Source: Ophiura sarsii
Lineage: Eukaryota; Echinodermata; Ophiuroidea; Amphilepidida; Ophiuridae
Direction of reading: 5' to 3'
DNA: 64,000 bases
Assembly: GCA_035610835.1 (NCBI GenBank)
Contig: CM069449.1
Location: forward strand, 6,036,542 to 6,100,541
Shown here: positions 10,240-21,292 of the stretch, piece after piece
Position numbering within the stretch: position 1 is the stretch's first letter
How the letters are laid out: each line of letters opens with the position of its first letter
Translations under genes and position numbers: made by a program
Notes under the pieces: generated by a model
The model's database searches: none
The model's input: only the letters and a program-made list of their open reading frames with translations
What the model was told of the DNA's origin: nothing

Positions 10240-10374
10240 AAGTCGAAGGACAAAAGAGAACAAGCGGAAGTTGCGGCAGCGAACAAAGGAAAGAGAGAAA
10301 AAAAAGGCAGAGATGGTACTTCAGGTCCTGTGTCCAGCCGCAAATTTAGAGGAGTTAGAAGGCCCACTCTATGA
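10240..10374 (+). CDS. Possible last exon, basic protein tail (partial)
   Basis: TTGATATATTTCAG ending at 10239 is a good splice acceptor. In the frame starting at 10240 the exon encodes 44 residues, beginning KSKDKREQAEVAAANKGK, rich in Lys/Arg and ending FRGVRRPTL before TGA. Another frame stays open to 10525 (95 residues, ending WEFMRTP) and cannot be excluded. An AATAAA lies at 10720-10725. Upstream exons are not seen. The family is not recognised; it could be a spurious exon. Confidence 0.3.
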   Translation, partial: KSKDKREQAEVAAANKGKREKKGRDGTSGPVSSRKFRGVRRPTL

Positions 10375-10719
10375 GGGAAATGTTCAAGGCCTTTCCTTAA
10401 TAAAGGAGAGTAACCTTTTGCGAGGCCTAGACTTTCTTCTCTCCGAGAATGCTTTGGCCATGGCATTATGTGTTGAGATAAAGGAGACATTGGATATTTC
10501 CTGGGAGTTTATGAGGACACCATAAGGTGTACAATATTATTAGAGTCATCAGAAAGCTGTTAACCTTCCAAATGTTTGCCCGCATCATATTTATCACTAT
10601 ATAGCTTTGTTGAAGTTTTAATGTGCAAGCCTATATAAGCAACAAACTTGCAATTGACTTTTCAATATAAATATTTTGTGTAATACAAACATGTTGCAAG
10701 ATTCGTTGATTGTAGATAT

Positions 10720-10725
10720 AATAAA
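10720..10725 (+). terminator. AATAAA polyadenylation signal (plus strand)
   Basis: AATAAA follows the candidate exon at 10240 by about 350 bases. In AT-rich DNA this occurs often by chance, so it is weak support. Confidence 0.25.
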
Positions 10726-10771
10726 CAAACACTTTTTCGATGATAAATATAGTATTCTTTGTATTGTATAT

Positions 10772-10871
10772 NNNNNNNNNNNNNNNNNNNNNNNNNNNNN
10801 NNNNNNNNNNNNNNNNNNNNNNNNNNNNNNNNNNNNNNNNNNNNNNNNNNNNNNNNNNNNNNNNNNNNNNN
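10772..10871. other. Assembly gap of 100 N
   Basis: Exactly 100 unknown bases, a conventional placeholder length, so the true gap size is unknown. It may hide exons or repeats next to the candidate signal-peptide exon. Confidence 0.99.
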
Positions 10872-10903
10872 TTTTGAAGATGATAGTGTATAATATGACT
10901 TAC

Positions 10904-10994
10904 CTGTTTTACAAGAGTCAATCACAGATTGAAGATAAACCATGAAAAGAAAGAGAAACAAACAAACAAGTAGATTAATCATCAACAGTTTCAT
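10904..10994 (-). CDS. Possible first coding exon: signal peptide (partial)
   Basis: On the minus strand an ATG at 10994 opens MKLLMINLLVCLFLFLFMVY, continuing LQSVIDSCKT: a short basic start, a hydrophobic core of about 18 residues and a polar end, as in a secretory signal peptide. It is followed at once by a strong donor, CAG/GTAAGT, in phase 1, the usual phase for introns after signal peptides. The next exon would lie to the left, possibly in the N gap. Hydrophobic frames are frequent in T-rich DNA, so this stays tentative. Confidence 0.35.
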
Positions 10995-11221
10995 ATTATA
11001 TGCAACATCTAGATATGTATGTAAAAAACAATTTACATGGCTTAGTTTTCTTTCATTATTTAAATAATGTTACTTGATTGATTTGTTTCGATGTCTGCAA
11101 TTTTGACACCATTTTGTTGCTGTTGTATTTTTTATTTGAAAGTTTCTTATTTTTGTTTTACATGTTAAATCTAATAGTGTTTGTGAATGGATAATTACAA
11201 CATGTACTCATTTGAATAACC

Positions 11222-11357
11222 AATTAAAATACAGCTTGTAAGTTATTTCACTCTTATCGTTATCAGGGATACAATTATTCTAACAATGTCTCTGATTGGT
11301 GCAACAAATGATGTCTCCATATTTCTGGCCAATCAGCAGGTAGTTCTCAAGGGGTTA
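11222..11357 (+). repeat. Dispersed repeat, piggyBac-like MITE family, copy 1 (partial)
   Basis: Shares TTATCAGGGATACAATTATT, CTAACAATGTCTCTGATTGG and TTCTCAAGGGGTTAA with copies at 40720-40936 and, inverted, 53364-53572. The left end is degraded. Confidence 0.7.
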
Positions 11358-11530
11358 AGTATAACATGTTCAATTTGTTTTGATATCTCTAGATATTTGG
11401 CCATCATCACATATAACCGTCTGCACCTATTGGACTAATTCTTTATATTTTTTTATAACCTTGGAATATTGTCAGTATTACCTGACAATTATCTTTTTAG
11501 GTCGCAATATCTAGTAGGCAAAACAAATAT

Positions 11531-11872
11531 GTTATGCTGTCCTCGACCGCCCGCTCGTCAGATTTAGGGCCGTTCCGATTTTTTTCTTCTTCTTTCTTTT
11601 TCCAGATTTTTTTTTTTCCAGATTTTTTTTCAGATTTGTTTCTTTTCTTCAGATTTGTTTCCCCTTCAGATTTTTAAATATTTTTAACAGTTTAAATAGC
11701 ATCGAATATTGAACTGAGTGTTTATAACATATATGTGCGACTCTTTGTGTGATTTCAACTTCTCGTTGGCTGAACTTACAGCTTCCGCTGGTATAAGAAA
11801 ACTTTTTTTTCTTTATTTTTTTAAACCGCCCGCCCGCCCCTCCTCTCTGAGAGCTGTGGAGGACAACATAAC
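11531..11872. mobile_element. MITE with GTTATG(C)TGTCCTC ends, copy 1
   Basis: Left end GTTATGCTGTCCTC and right end GAGGACAACATAAC are inverted repeats. Inside are CCGCCCGCTCGTCAGATTTAG, T-rich runs of CAGATTTTTT, and CGCCCGCCCGCCCCTCCTC. A second copy is at 40305-40598. No coding capacity. Confidence 0.8.
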
Positions 11873-12179
11873 TTCTTTTTTTGGCCTTATAGGGCATATC
11901 ATTTTCCTCAATCTTTCTCATTCATTACTAGCATGACTGATTTGGTTATGACCTATCTATTATTAAACCACTATTCAATGTCTAATCAGATATATATCAT
12001 TGCATACGAAGGATAAAGCATTGTCAACCCAATTTTGTATTGTCTATCATATGGGGAATAAACCTATTGTCAAACCAATTTCTTACACTTTCTACCACTT
12101 TCTATTTACATGCTTATAGCCTGGTATTATATATCGCAGACATAACATTATATCTAACATTAATATTGAAGCCCAGACA
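11873..12179. other. No recognisable gene
   Basis: AT-rich spacer. TTGTCAACCCAATTT and TTGTCAAACCAATTTC near 12020 and 12070 form a loose duplication; nothing else is seen. Confidence 0.4.
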
Positions 12180-12181
12180 TA

Positions 12182-12845
12182 CAGGGTGAGTCAAAAAAAA
12201 GTTTACCCTAATTGAAAAAATCTAAAAAATATTTCTGACCACAAAATCAAGGCAAACAAAACTTTAAATGATTGCGCCATTTCTTTGCTACCATCTGGAA
12301 TAAAATCACGCTATTTGATGATACCGTTAAGTAATTATGACTATTTCTGTACAGGAGCTGTTTTTTCACCAAAAACACGGTTTTTAATTTCGAGCTTAAA
12401 AATGTTTACTAGGATTATGATGTAAAGCAATACACATCTTGTTTATTAAAAGAATTAAGTAGACAATAGACTTGTTCAAAATTGTCTCCTAATAGATTAA
12501 AACAATAGACAGCTTTAATGCCTATTTATGATACAATTACCACACTTTAATCATTTCAAAACAAAGGAATTGATCCTTTCGCTGTCGGTATTGTAATTTT
12601 TTATTGGTCGTATCTTATGAAATATAATGGTCAAGATCTGGAAGCGTGTTCGGACGTTAAATTTGTCACTTTTATTCAAAACAGTGTAAAATAAGTTTCC
12701 CTCAACCAATCTAAACCAGATAAAATTCATATTAAAGCTAATTGATTTGTCTTTATACCGTAGTAAATTGTTTTGAAAACAAACGAAGACATTTTTCTAA
12801 AAAAAATCGCTGAAGTTGAGTAAACCTTTTTTTTGACTCACCCTG
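12182..12845. mobile_element. TA-flanked Tc1/mariner-type non-autonomous element
   Basis: Left end CAGGGTGAGTCAAAAAAAAG and right end CTTTTTTTTGACTCACCCTG (one base fewer or more in the A/T run) are inverted and flanked by TA. The 664-bp interior has no transposase frame. Its right end is 137 bp upstream of the GPCR start, and a frame beginning in this end (12833) runs into the receptor by chance. Confidence 0.88.
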
Positions 12846-12982
12846 TAGGTGTAAACAGCAATACATCTTACACCGCAATTTCAGTTGTTGACAATATTGT
12901 ACATAGAAACGTGAATTTCATCAAGTTTAGCCTGGTATTTATGAATTACATTGAATGGTATTATTACTTCCAAGTGAGAAAC

Positions 12983-13936
12983 ATGGAGCCTAATCAGGTT
13001 AATTCCAATGACACAAATTCCACTATGGAAGATAAAACCCCCCATGTTGATGATGCATCTACTATAGTTTTTATACTTGTGGTGTTTATTCTTGCACTTA
13101 TTGGATCAATTGGAAATGGCATTGTCATGTTTACGGTATGTCACAACAAAAGCCTCCAGAAAACGCACAATGTATTTGTTGTAAACCTTGCGATATCGGA
13201 TCTCATGATGTGTATTCTATATGGAACATTTATGATGCATGAGAAATGGCAACAAAGATGGACACTGGGAGAGCACTTTTGATTATTTCTTATTATTCTT
13301 TCACACGGTACTGTTGCTGTTTCAGATACAAGTATGTGTTTCCTTGCTGTAAACAGATACTGTCTGATCGTGAAGGGTACGCCGACATTCCGACGCATAT
13401 TTACAACTGCACATACCGCCATAATGGTTGTTGCATCATGGATCTGGGGTCTCGCATTGTCCACATCTTTCCTGACCAAGGCATTCAAACCATGCTTATT
13501 GGGCTCAAAAAATTACGATACAGCATCTCGTCAATGGCTAATATTTTTTGTAACATTTGCAAAATTGCTCCCTACAATGATTGCTTGTTTCTGCTATATC
13601 CGAATCTATCTACGAGTCCATGCCTCACGCCTACAGGTTAACCAAGAAGGTTTGCAACAGAATCATCAGAGAAAGGCAGATATTAAACTAACAAAAGATC
13701 TGTTCATAATGTATGGTGTATTTTGTATTTGCACCGTCCCATTTATGGTATTAGAGCTAGCTGATGGGGGAGAGCGTAATACTTTGCCTGTAATTGTACA
13801 TGATTACGTTCTGGTGTTAATATGGAGCAACTCTGTATGGAATCCATTGATTCTATGTGGACGTAACATAGCATTCAGAGCGGCTCTGTACAAATCTTTA
13901 CCTTGTAGACAAGATCAAGTTAACATACAGAATTAG
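12983..13936 (+). pseudogene. Class A (rhodopsin-type) GPCR, melatonin/GPR84-like, with in-frame TGA at Cys 3.25
   Basis: A seven-helix receptor in one uninterrupted exon, 317 codons from the Met at 12983. N-terminus: two sequons (NDT, NST). TM1 has GSIGNGIV (N45 = 1.50); TM2 LAISDL (D73 = 2.50); the first outer loop has WTLGEHF. The next codon (100, TGA at 13280-13282) falls exactly where the conserved disulphide Cys 3.25 belongs, 25 residues before Arg of NRYC (R125 = 3.50). TM4 has Trp, TM5 has LLPTMIACFCY, TM6 has CTVP instead of CWxP, TM7 has NSVWNPLIL (NPxxY without Tyr). NRY-Cys instead of DRY recalls melatonin and GPR84-like receptors. Both halves share one frame with no other lesion, so this is a very young pseudogene, a nonsense allele or a base error. 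Ligand unknown. The upstream Met at 12833 lies in the neighbouring transposon end and is rejected. Confidence 0.85.
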
Positions 13937-14090
13937 AACCATGGACAACGATAGTGTATCATTGGATTTATAAGGCATCCTTTTTCCAAAGACTCACTGT
14001 TCTGTTATTTCATTTCAATTGTTTAAATCATCGGACCAATGGTTGTATCAGCACGGTATCATATCAAACCATTTGAATGTATAGATGCAG
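13937..14090 (+). other. 3' flank of the receptor; no poly(A) signal recognised
   Basis: No AATAAA follows the stop closely; one occurs near 14281. No repeat recognised. Confidence 0.3.
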
Positions 14091-14096
14091 TCTGTA

Positions 14097-14150
14097 CTGA
14101 GAATTGAACCCGAGTCAGTGTGAGGCAATAGAGCTACCACTTTGGTCCTT
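14097..14150 (-). repeat. tRNA-derived SINE head or decayed tRNA
   Basis: On the minus strand TGGTAGCTCTATTGCC (A-box-like) is followed about 30 bp later by GGGTTCAATTCTC (B-box-like). Acceptor-stem pairing is absent. Confidence 0.45.
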
Positions 14151-16495
14151 GCAGTTTAATCTGCTGAAAGAATATAACATTTAATGATGTGACTGTACTA
14201 GAAGGGACCTTTCCATATTAAAATCACTTTGCTTTGTAACTGTCGGTGCAGATGGCATAAGAGGAATATCCTAAGTTGCAAAATAAATCTGCTTTCATCA
14301 TTGATATTAAAATGACTTACCAAATAAACGTAACAACAAAAATATCAGCATATTATCTAGTAAGGACAATAGATGTGCTCAAGTCTTGATACATTCATAC
14401 ATCGTCATGGGAATGCAAGAACAACGTAATTGACATTTTCTGCCACATTTGTAGCAATTTTATCAGTCTTGAAATTGGAATTCATTACTTTTTAATCAAA
14501 TAATTAAGTTTGTTCAATCAATAATTAAGTTAACGAAATTGAACACAAAAATGCTTCTCCTGCAAATTGACCAAAAATGTCACCTGCAACATTCTTGCAT
14601 TCACACCATGATATAATTTTTAAAAATTAAAAAAAATAATAATTTTTTAATTTTAATTTTTAATTTTTTTTAAATCAAAAAATAAATAAATCGTATTTAG
14701 CACACCTTGTATAAAGCTGTTTGCCCCGTGAAATAAACTGGTTCTCTATGTCTCAGAATTCAGGACAAGACATTTTGGTTTCATTTTCTGTTTCATCTTG
14801 CCCATAAGAAGCCAATATGCAATTTCTTGAGTCGAAGGGGCGGTCATTATGAAAAAAGCAGGCAACCATCTTGAAAAATAGCCCGGCCAGCTATCTTGAC
14901 AAAATGTGTCGGGCAGCCATTTTGGAGAAGGAAAAAAAGAAGGAAAGGGCCTCCTCCCTTTTTTCAAAAAGCAGGACGCTAAACCTGTTTTTTTTGTTAT
15001 TTTGCCTTATTTCACAAACTATGTAAATTATCAAGCAAATGATTCAAAGAAGCATTGTAGGTTGTGCGGCCAGCAGCTGTAACTAAGATACCAAGTTATG
15101 TAAAAATAGTTATTATATAGTTGCTACAAAATAAATATAAAAATAATTGAGATTTAGAATATATGTAAAATATGTGGTTCTTCAATTTCATGGTTGAATC
15201 AATATAATGACCAATCAATGATACTATATACTGGCCTTGGCATTTGCATATTATTACCAAACCAATTAATAAAAGCAGTCAAGTTCACGCTTATTGCATG
15301 TCACTACAAAAACCTAGATTAAACAAATTATCCGTCGTACCTTAATCCCGGAGATTGAAAGTGCTGATATACGGTATGTAAAACCACAAAGTTACATCAA
15401 ATTTAAATTTAATATTGCAATGCAAACAAGTTGGTAACACCCAGTTAAGCCAATGCCCATTTTTAGACCAAGGTGTTTGTACATTAACACCCTGTACAGC
15501 ATGGCTGCCCTTTAAATTATTCTGTATTTCATTTGTGTCTTAACCTTAGAGGGCTCTAACATTGAATGTCCATATGGGGATTTGCTAAGACCCCGCGCCC
15601 CTCTCCTCCCTTTCACACATCTGTCAGTTCTCTGTAGGGTAACCTTTCGCATATCAGTTGCTCACAGGTTTGGTTTTAAACACCGTAGCCAATCCCCCAC
15701 AGTTCAGCCTTTTATCATTTGCATGGTCAAATTTGGCTTGTTTCACAGTTTTTCAGTCACTTTTGAGTGTTTTGGATGGGGTTTTGTAAAATGAAAATCA
15801 GTTGGCTAGCTGCTCTATAGCCTCTCATTGAGGAGCAGCTCACTTGTTACCACTTATGACAATCGGCGCTGCACACCCATCACAAAAAAGTTGAGCACCC
15901 CCTCCCCCTGGGTCTGAACCAATATATGCTATCTACATTATAACAACTGGCAGCTATTGAATTTTGGTTTCTATCAGTAAACCTTTAATATGATGTAATA
16001 ATAGCTGCTTTTTGTTAAGTCCAATATTCCTCATGGCCCTGACACAATACAAAATACTGCCAGCAGCTATTGGCTATAAGGCGGTGCCTTTTCCCACTAC
16101 CGCATCAATATAAATGTCTAATCCGAGATTTAAGTGAATTACGAAGGAGGGGCTTCATTTGGCATTACACTTCCGATGTGATTAGGGTCCCTCGTCACTA
16201 ATCCCATAATCCCCGTCGTTTATATCATGCCGTAACCTGTGGTCGGCATTTATGAAAACACGAATGGCAATTTGATTGGTGTGGTTGCAGTCGTTGAAAG
16301 GATTACTGGTATTGTTATGGTAGTGTTGACACCCATAATCAGTAAGTCAAGTGTACACGAAATAAAAAGTTGATTATATCTCAACAGAAAATCTGATTTT
16401 TATGAAATGCAAACAATTATACCGGTTCTGGTTGTGTAAATAGAATAAATATCTTGACCATTTTGACCTCTTGTTCTTTGTGTTTGTAATTTGTG
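14151..16495. other. No gene; AT-rich palindromic tract at 14615-14690
   Basis: A/T-only low-complexity sequence (AAAAATTAAAAAAAATAAT and its inverse) lies near 14620-14690. The rest holds short frames without conserved motifs. AAATGTGTCGGGCAGCCATT near 14900 is part of a degenerate local duplication. Confidence 0.4.
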
Positions 16496-16588
16496 CTCGA
16501 TGTGCCAAGGGCAACTAAAAGATGAGCCAAGGGCATCTAAAAGATGTGCCAAGGGCATCTAAAAGATGTGCCAAGGGCATCTCAAACA
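16496..16588 (+). repeat. 22-bp tandem repeat, four copies
   Basis: GATGTGCCAAGGGCATCT followed by AAAA recurs four times with small changes. TGCCAAGGGCA is itself nearly palindromic. Confidence 0.8.
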
Positions 16589-16589
16589 A

Positions 16590-17028
16590 GTGAATAAACC
16601 GCGAGAGATTTTGATAACTCTGATATTTCTATGGTAATAAAAACAAAACAACAACTACTGACTGTGTAAAGAAAACAAATAATGAAACCAATCTTTTTGT
16701 CCACAATTTGTATACCTTAGGCTGACTTTATAGTATAAATAACACACCTGATATTGATAGCTTTATGATATCAAGAAAATAGAATGTGTTGTATACAACT
16801 AAATAAAACCCCTTTTCCCAACAAAATGAGATAGCATGATTAGCATGATAGGGCCTTTAGACCACTGTGATCAGTGAGTTATCTTCTTAAAACTATCTTT
16901 TAGGGCAGAGGTTGCTTCAATGCAATCCCAGGCGCCCTTGCGCAGCTTTCCCGGTGATTATTATAAGTGCTTGGATGTATACAGTTAGAAGCGATTTGAT
17001 GTCAAAATAAAGCCTAAAAACAAAAATG
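16590..17028. other. No recognisable gene
   Basis: AT-rich spacer before the tRNA-like gene. Nothing further seen. Confidence 0.4.
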
Positions 17029-17097
17029 TGCACGGACCGGGAATCGAACCAGGGCCTCCCGCGTGGCAGAATTCTACCGGCACTGAACCATCCGTGC
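17029..17097 (-). tRNA. tRNA-Gly(GCC)-like gene, probably a pseudogene
   Basis: Minus strand. The acceptor stem GCACGGA/TCCGTGC pairs perfectly over 7 bp with a following A. The D arm GTTC/GAAT, the A-box region TGGTTCAGTG and the T arm with B-box GGTTCGATTCC match tRNA-Gly. The anticodon 3' region GCCACGCGGGAGG matches tRNA-Gly(GCC), but about five bases of the 5' anticodon stem are missing and about three are added in the D loop, giving 68-69 nt and no proper anticodon stem. A Pol III terminator (TTTTT) follows three bases later. Transcription is plausible, decoding unlikely. Confidence 0.6.
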
Positions 17098-17316
17098 TTC
17101 ATATCTCTGTATACCACTGAACCATCCGTGCTTCATATCTCTGTATACCACTGAACCATCCGTGCTTCATATCTCTGTATACCACTGAACCATCCGTGCT
17201 TCATATCTCTGTATACCACTGAACCATCCGTGCTTCATATCTCTGTATACCACTGAACCATCCGTGCTTCATATCTCTGTATACCACTGAACCATCCGTG
17301 CTTCATATCTCTGTAT
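17081..17316 (-). repeat. 34-bp tandem array made from the tRNA-Gly 5' half
   Basis: Seven units start at 17081, 17115, 17149, 17183, 17217, 17251 and 17285 (the last is truncated). On the minus strand each reads GTATACAGAGATATGAAGCA, then CGGATGGTTCAGTG: a 5' flank plus the first bases of the tRNA up to the A-box. The last unit on the minus strand continues into the full tRNA-like gene. Units appear identical. Confidence 0.92.
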
Positions 17317-19512
17317 GGGCAAATTTGCTCATATATTTATAACATTTAATATAAGATTGACTCGATAAATTTCGTAGCTAATTTTTCACTTTTCTGAGTG
17401 AGACTTTTAACAAAAATGAACCCTAGGCCTACGAGAACCATATGCCTTGCCAAAACCTGCTTTCCTATCAGAAAAGTCTCGTTTATTTACAAATTATAGG
17501 TAGTTGAAGTTACTGCATATCGCATTGATTTCAATTCGATGAACTTTGCCTTTGAGTGTAAGTGAACGATGTGATTAGTGTGCCGCGTAGTGTATTATGG
17601 GACTGCATTGAAGCAACCTCTGCTTTTAGGGTGTAAAATATGAACAACATAAAATCATTATGTGTTAGGAGCATATCTCAAAATTAAACAAAATTAAACC
17701 ACCTCATTTTAAATAATTCAAATATTGTAGATATTATATATAGCAGTATTATAGACACTGGATTATATTGTCTTTGTGAGTACAATTTTGACATGATTAC
17801 GTGTAGAACAGTGATAGACCTTGTGTTGTTGCATCTACAGTTATCATAAACTTGCTCGGTCAGATAACTTCATTTTAGTCCAAAATATCATTATTGAACT
17901 TTATTCTCAAATGGTAGATCTTTTGTGTTTAATTGGTCATGATTTATCAAAAAAAGAAATAGGCCTATATATGATTGTTGAAAAATAGGACTACTCATTA
18001 CAGGTTGAGTAAATTTGAGTTCTGATTTAGTGCATTTCAAACAGTTTTGAATATAGACATCATTAACCCTTTTAACAGAAAAAAAACCCTTTGTGTTAAA
18101 GCGTGAAATACATATCTTTGCGCCCATACAAACAATGACCAATCATTGCTATCTACATCTTTTAAATCTTTTCGGAACTGAAATCCAAGATTTACTCCCA
18201 GGTGTTGCACCCCATACTACGTAGAGAGAAGCGGTTTAAGAAGAATCGTCAAATCCAACCAAGAAGAAAGCGCCCCCAGGCATGGCTTGCTGATGACAAA
18301 TCTACATCTGTTGTTTTGATAACCTCCCCTTACACCTATACCACATTTGGACAGAATTTAACACTTTTGTCTATGATCAGTCACCATAAGGTGCATGGGC
18401 TTGCTACCAAAATAACACATTTAAGTTAAGTTAAAAAGAAGTTTTAACTAGTTAAATCGTATACGTTAACTTGTTTTCAGAACACTGTTGTGGCAACCAT
18501 TGTCCAATAGTTACATTTCCATGAAGAATTTGATGTCAAAACACAGGATATCCGTTCAATATGAGACATTGGTAAATGCAAATGCTCAACAAATAAGCTA
18601 CTTTTGATTATATTTCTGAAAGTTTCAATTTAAAATTTGAAAACAAGATGCCATTTTAAAGCCGTTAATATAGGCCTAATTAATGTTAATGATAGAATCT
18701 GATATATAATTTCAAAATGTCAAAAACATTTTCAAATAAAACATGCTTCCCTACATTTGTATGAGTGTATATTTAGACCTATCAATTTCAGAGCACTAAA
18801 GACCATTAAAAATATTTATGTTATGAGAAAATAAAAGTTATGCTTAATGTGCATACAGAAAGTGTATGTCAGTAAGCAGCATGCGACATGCATATTATAC
18901 AGACCTCTATCATTACATACAACCTTGCAAATATTAAAACAAAAATTGCAGGCAATAAAACATGCTGATGTTTTATTCAATAAATATATATATATGATAA
19001 TAATAACTATGCAATTATATAGTGCTAAATTATAAATACAACAGTTTCTTTGTTCAGAGTTTTAAGATAAGGCGTTAAAACTTCTGATTTAGAGGATTGC
19101 ACCAATTACATATCCAATACAGTCTGTGATTGGTCACTTGCATGATATGCATCATCTAATGACCAGTCAGAAAAGAGCTTCTACATTTGTCATATCTTTC
19201 AGCCCTCCCACCAATTCTTACCAGGCATCTGATTGGTTCAATAAAATATCACTCTTTGAAAACAATTAAATGGTCTTTGCCTATGGGGTTACGTTGTGAA
19301 TGTTTAGCATGTTGTTGTAATGTTTGTATTGAACTTTTATAAAAAGAAATCATGGTTTAGGATGTTATTATAAGTTGTTTGTTGTCAAAATATATATTTT
19401 GAATACAACTTCATTCACAATAAAGTATGTTTTGATGTAAGATTTAAAATAAGGAAGTATGAGGATAATGTCGCACTTTGATTGTTCAAAACACAGGGTA
19501 AACATTACTGCG
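17317..19512. other. No confident gene; one weak basic exon candidate near 18201
   Basis: A possible acceptor TTTACTCCCAG before 18201 opens a 76-residue frame beginning VLHPILRREKRFKKNRQ and ending at 18429. It is not recognised and is only weakly supported. The rest is AT-rich without bounded repeats. Confidence 0.25.
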
Positions 19513-20021
19513 CAGAGAATATTAATTTGTCAAAAATGTGGTCCTATTTGACAAATTAAAAACTTGTCATAAGAAATGGCAGGTTTGGGATTCAAGAAAT
19601 ATTCTGTAATGGTGCACATTTATTTGTGATGCTAAAAGAACAATTTAGAGTGTTTCTAGTTAATTTTCATTTCATTGACTGAAATATATTTAACTTTTAA
19701 TGATAAATGAATGAATGACAATTGAAATGACAAATTAGATGACTAATTATCAATGAAATGACAAATTATTGATTAAAAATTATTCTTTTAATCTGTCATT
19801 TAATTTGTCATTCATTAATTTGTCATTGAAAGTCAAATATTTATATGAGTCGTGAAAAATTTTGCTTTGTTGAAAATTAATTAAAAATACTACTATTTGG
19901 TTATTTATCATTAAAAACTAATTGTTTAGCATTACAACATATTTCTTAACTGACGAACCGTCCATGACAAATGTCTAATTTGTCAAATAAGACCACATTT
20001 TTGATTAATTCATATTCTCTG
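19513..20021. mobile_element. Foldback element with about 45-bp inverted ends
   Basis: The left end begins CAGAGAATATTAATTTGTCA and the right end closes TGATTAATTCATATTCTCTG, with GTGGTCCTATTTGACAAATT matching inverted AATTTGTCAAATAAGACCAC. The interior has nested inverted copies of AATGACAAATTA. No coding capacity; the TSD is unclear. Confidence 0.7.
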
Positions 20022-21090
20022 TGTGGTCATAGCCTTGCAGAAGATGAGATGTATTAACTATTGGGTTTAAATGAATTGGTATGATGCATTCCAACTCCTT
20101 GGGGGTCAAAATAAAGGAATCAAATATGAAATTGATTTTACAAGCTAAGAGAGACTACAGGATTTGCGGCTGACTGAACATATTGTTTTCTTATTCATTG
20201 ATTGTTAAAAAGGATATATGATTGATCTTACATCTTACAAAATCACTGCTCCGTGACTAGCAATACTTGGTTGTACCTTTTGTAGTTCAGTAGACACATA
20301 TTTTATTTCAGTTTTCTTCTTTTGCTTGTAACATATTGTAACATTTCTCTCACAGCTCTTTGGTAAAATGAAGTATATGCTTGGCACATTGCATGCAATA
20401 TACCTCCTTTTGTATGAGGGCTTATTGCCACAACCTTGACATTTCAATGAACTAGCTCATTGTCTTTGTTTGATTTAAGTGGGTAATATCAGCACACTGC
20501 CTCAAAATTGTAATCTTATTTGTCCTAAAGGCAAAAAGGAGACTCCCAAACTAAACCTGAAGGCTCAGATAAGTGTGGAAATCTAAGATTGATGACGGAG
20601 TGGTTGGATTATCCAATGGCTATGTAATATAGCCCTGCAGTGAAATATCCAGCCACCACTTAGCTCAACCAAATCTTTGCCTTAACTCTTTGTATAATCT
20701 GTTAATATGTACAACAAATCATAATAAAAATTCCATAATTCTATATTTTCACAACCCTATTTAGAATCAGTGTGGAAAATGCATTCAAATAAGTACAAAC
20801 ATGACAGGCCTTGATGCAGGGATTCTACAGATAGCAAGCTAAATTGTAGACAAAACCCTGCAATTTGCCCTTGTCGCCATTAGACAAGATTGAATCTGTT
20901 GATATAACACACAATACTCAGGTGGTGCAGCTGTATACTTAAGGCTGGTTTTACATTTCATGGTTGTTTTGTCTAAATTAGTACCAATTAAAGTATCAAT
21001 TAGTATCATAGTTAACCATGTTTAATGAAGATACTTTAGATTAAATCTAATTTGCAGCCAATGAAAATATGGGTCAAGGGGATTCTGTTA
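20022..21090. other. No recognisable gene
   Basis: Unique-looking AT-rich DNA. A short minus-strand frame at 20235-20447 has CxxC-like pairs but no family motif, and I do not support it. Confidence 0.4.
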
Positions 21091-21292
21091 CTGTAAAACC
21101 ACTTACTTTTGCGAATTTCAGGAGGGATATGGATATGGATTCGCCAAATTAAATAACGGCTAAACTGATAATTTTGCATTGAAAGAAACAGCAAAAAAAA
21201 AAATCCAGATTCGCGAAATTAAATGCCTGCTAAAATAGCAGCAATTATAAATTCGCAAAATAAAGTTTCCGCAAAATGATAGTGTTTTACAG
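21091..21292. mobile_element. TA-flanked MITE with CTGTAAAAC ends
   Basis: Left CTGTAAAACCACTTACTTTT and right AGTGTTTTACAG are inverted and flanked by TA at both ends. The interior repeats TTCGC(G/C)AAATTAAAT-like motifs. 202 bp, non-coding. Confidence 0.82.

Noticed and set aside
12833..12982. An upstream Met extends the receptor frame by 50 residues
   Set aside because: The first bases lie in the inverted end of the 12182-12845 transposon, and the extension has no receptor-like features. MEPNQ at 12983 gives a normal short glycosylated N-terminus.
12983..13936. Selenoprotein GPCR as the main explanation for the TGA
   Set aside because: No selenocysteine receptor of this class is known to me and no SECIS was recognised by eye. 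Nonsense or error is simpler.
18202..18429. Basic 76-residue frame after a TTTACTCCCAG acceptor
   Set aside because: One splice-like edge in AT-rich DNA is weak evidence. No homology recognised and no partner exons seen.
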